In this document: in pieces, positions 4,916 through 5,027 of the stretch | How positions within the stretch are numbered: the first letter of the stretch is position 1 | Layout: every line of letters begins with the position of its first letter | NCBI GenBank assembly: GCA_015655975.1 | Contig: DVEP01000021.1 | Coordinates: 1-5,027, forward strand | Direction of reading: 5' to 3' | Source: Eubacterium sp. | GTDB taxonomy: Bacteria; Bacillota; Clostridia; Oscillospirales; Acutalibacteraceae | DNA length: 5,027 bases | The notes under the pieces: model-generated | Databases searched by the model: none | The model's input: only the letters and a program-made list of their open reading frames with translations | Told to the model about the DNA's origin: nothing | Translations under genes and position numbers: made by a program

Positions 4916-5027
4916 GCTCCCCAAGTTGGACTCGTTTAAGTTCTGCAATAAGCTACAAAACAGTCCACAGGACTGTTTTTCCCAAATCAAAGATTTGGAG
5001 CTTACTGTCGTTGGTTCGAGTTATGTT
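4916..5027. repeat. Hairpin-rich block with tRNA T-arm-like fragments; probable dispersed repeat, cut by the edge
   Basis: No gene is supported here. AAAACAGTCC-ACA-GGACTGTTTT (4957-4979) is a perfect 10-bp hairpin. CCAAATC-AAA-GATTTGG (4982-4998) is a perfect 7-bp hairpin directly after it. GTTGGTTCGAGT (5010-5021) matches the 5' half of a tRNA T-arm but continues TATGTT instead of CCAAC. CGAGTCCAACTTGGGGAGC on the minus strand (4934-4916) looks like a T-arm/acceptor 3' half. No intact tRNA cloverleaf can be drawn. The pieces resemble tRNA-end-associated hairpin repeats that, from memory, are scattered in Clostridia genomes and often mispredicted as peptides containing KQSTGLF, which is how 4958-4978 reads. 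The class is inferred. Confidence 0.45.
4957..4980 (+). terminator. Perfect 10-bp hairpin ending in T-run
   Basis: The stem AAAACAGTCC/GGACTGTTTT with an ACA loop ends in five T on the plus strand and is nearly symmetric on the minus strand. It could terminate in either direction, but no gene ends just before it, so it more likely belongs to the repeat block. Confidence 0.4.

Noticed and set aside
4916..5027. Intact tRNA gene at the right end
   Set aside because: The T-arm-like pieces lack their partner strands and no acceptor, D or anticodon arms can be paired; the 10-bp hairpin does not fit a cloverleaf.
4952..5027. Open plus-strand frame reading ATKQSTGLFFPNQRFG to the edge
   Set aside because: It has no start codon or ribosome site and is made of perfect hairpins, so it is better explained as repeat sequence than as a protein.
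1..5027. CRISPR array, IS element, prophage or defence module
   Set aside because: No regularly spaced repeats, transposase, integrase, nuclease, helicase or toxin motifs are visible in any frame.

Overview
The window is AT-rich DNA with strong purine-rich Shine-Dalgarno sites, sigma-A-type promoters and short coding genes on both strands. This suggests a low-GC Firmicute, most likely an anaerobic Clostridia-class (Oscillospiraceae/Lachnospiraceae-like) gut organism. That is inferred from composition and protein families; there is no rRNA or other marker to fix the taxon. It looks like ordinary chromosome: no phage, IS transposase, CRISPR array or toxin-antitoxin module is visible.

Layout. 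(1) Positions 1-598 form a long AT-rich intergenic region. Its left part carries a near-consensus leftward promoter with a palindrome over the -10 box, a short 5' hairpin, a good ribosome site and a 30-codon open frame (46-138, minus). Its right part carries the rightward promoter for the next operon. (2) Positions 599-1907 hold a translationally coupled two-gene unit on the plus strand: a DUF523/TudS-like protein and a FliB/YkgJ-type cysteine-cluster protein. They overlap by 11 bases and both show cysteine patterns of the Fe-S-binding kind. (3) Positions 2047-3828 encode a 593-residue membrane-anchored protein with three N-terminal transmembrane segments, a long extracytoplasmic region and a small beta-rich C-terminal domain. 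It is preceded by a 10-bp perfect inverted repeat that spans from the -10 box to the ribosome site. (4) A strong bidirectional terminator (3847-3885) separates it from a convergent short-chain dehydrogenase/reductase gene (3984-4760, minus), which has its own extended -10 promoter. (5) The right end (4887-5027) has no gene. It holds a leftward terminator and a hairpin-rich block with tRNA T-arm-like fragments, which looks like a dispersed repeat element cut by the window edge.

How the genes work together: only the DUF523 and FliB-like genes are clearly coexpressed. A shared role in Fe-S-dependent sulfur or methyl chemistry is an inference. The membrane protein and the SDR are separate transcription units. 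No clearly new multi-gene system is present. The most unusual items are the regulated leftward mini-gene, the leader palindrome of the membrane protein gene and the right-edge repeat.
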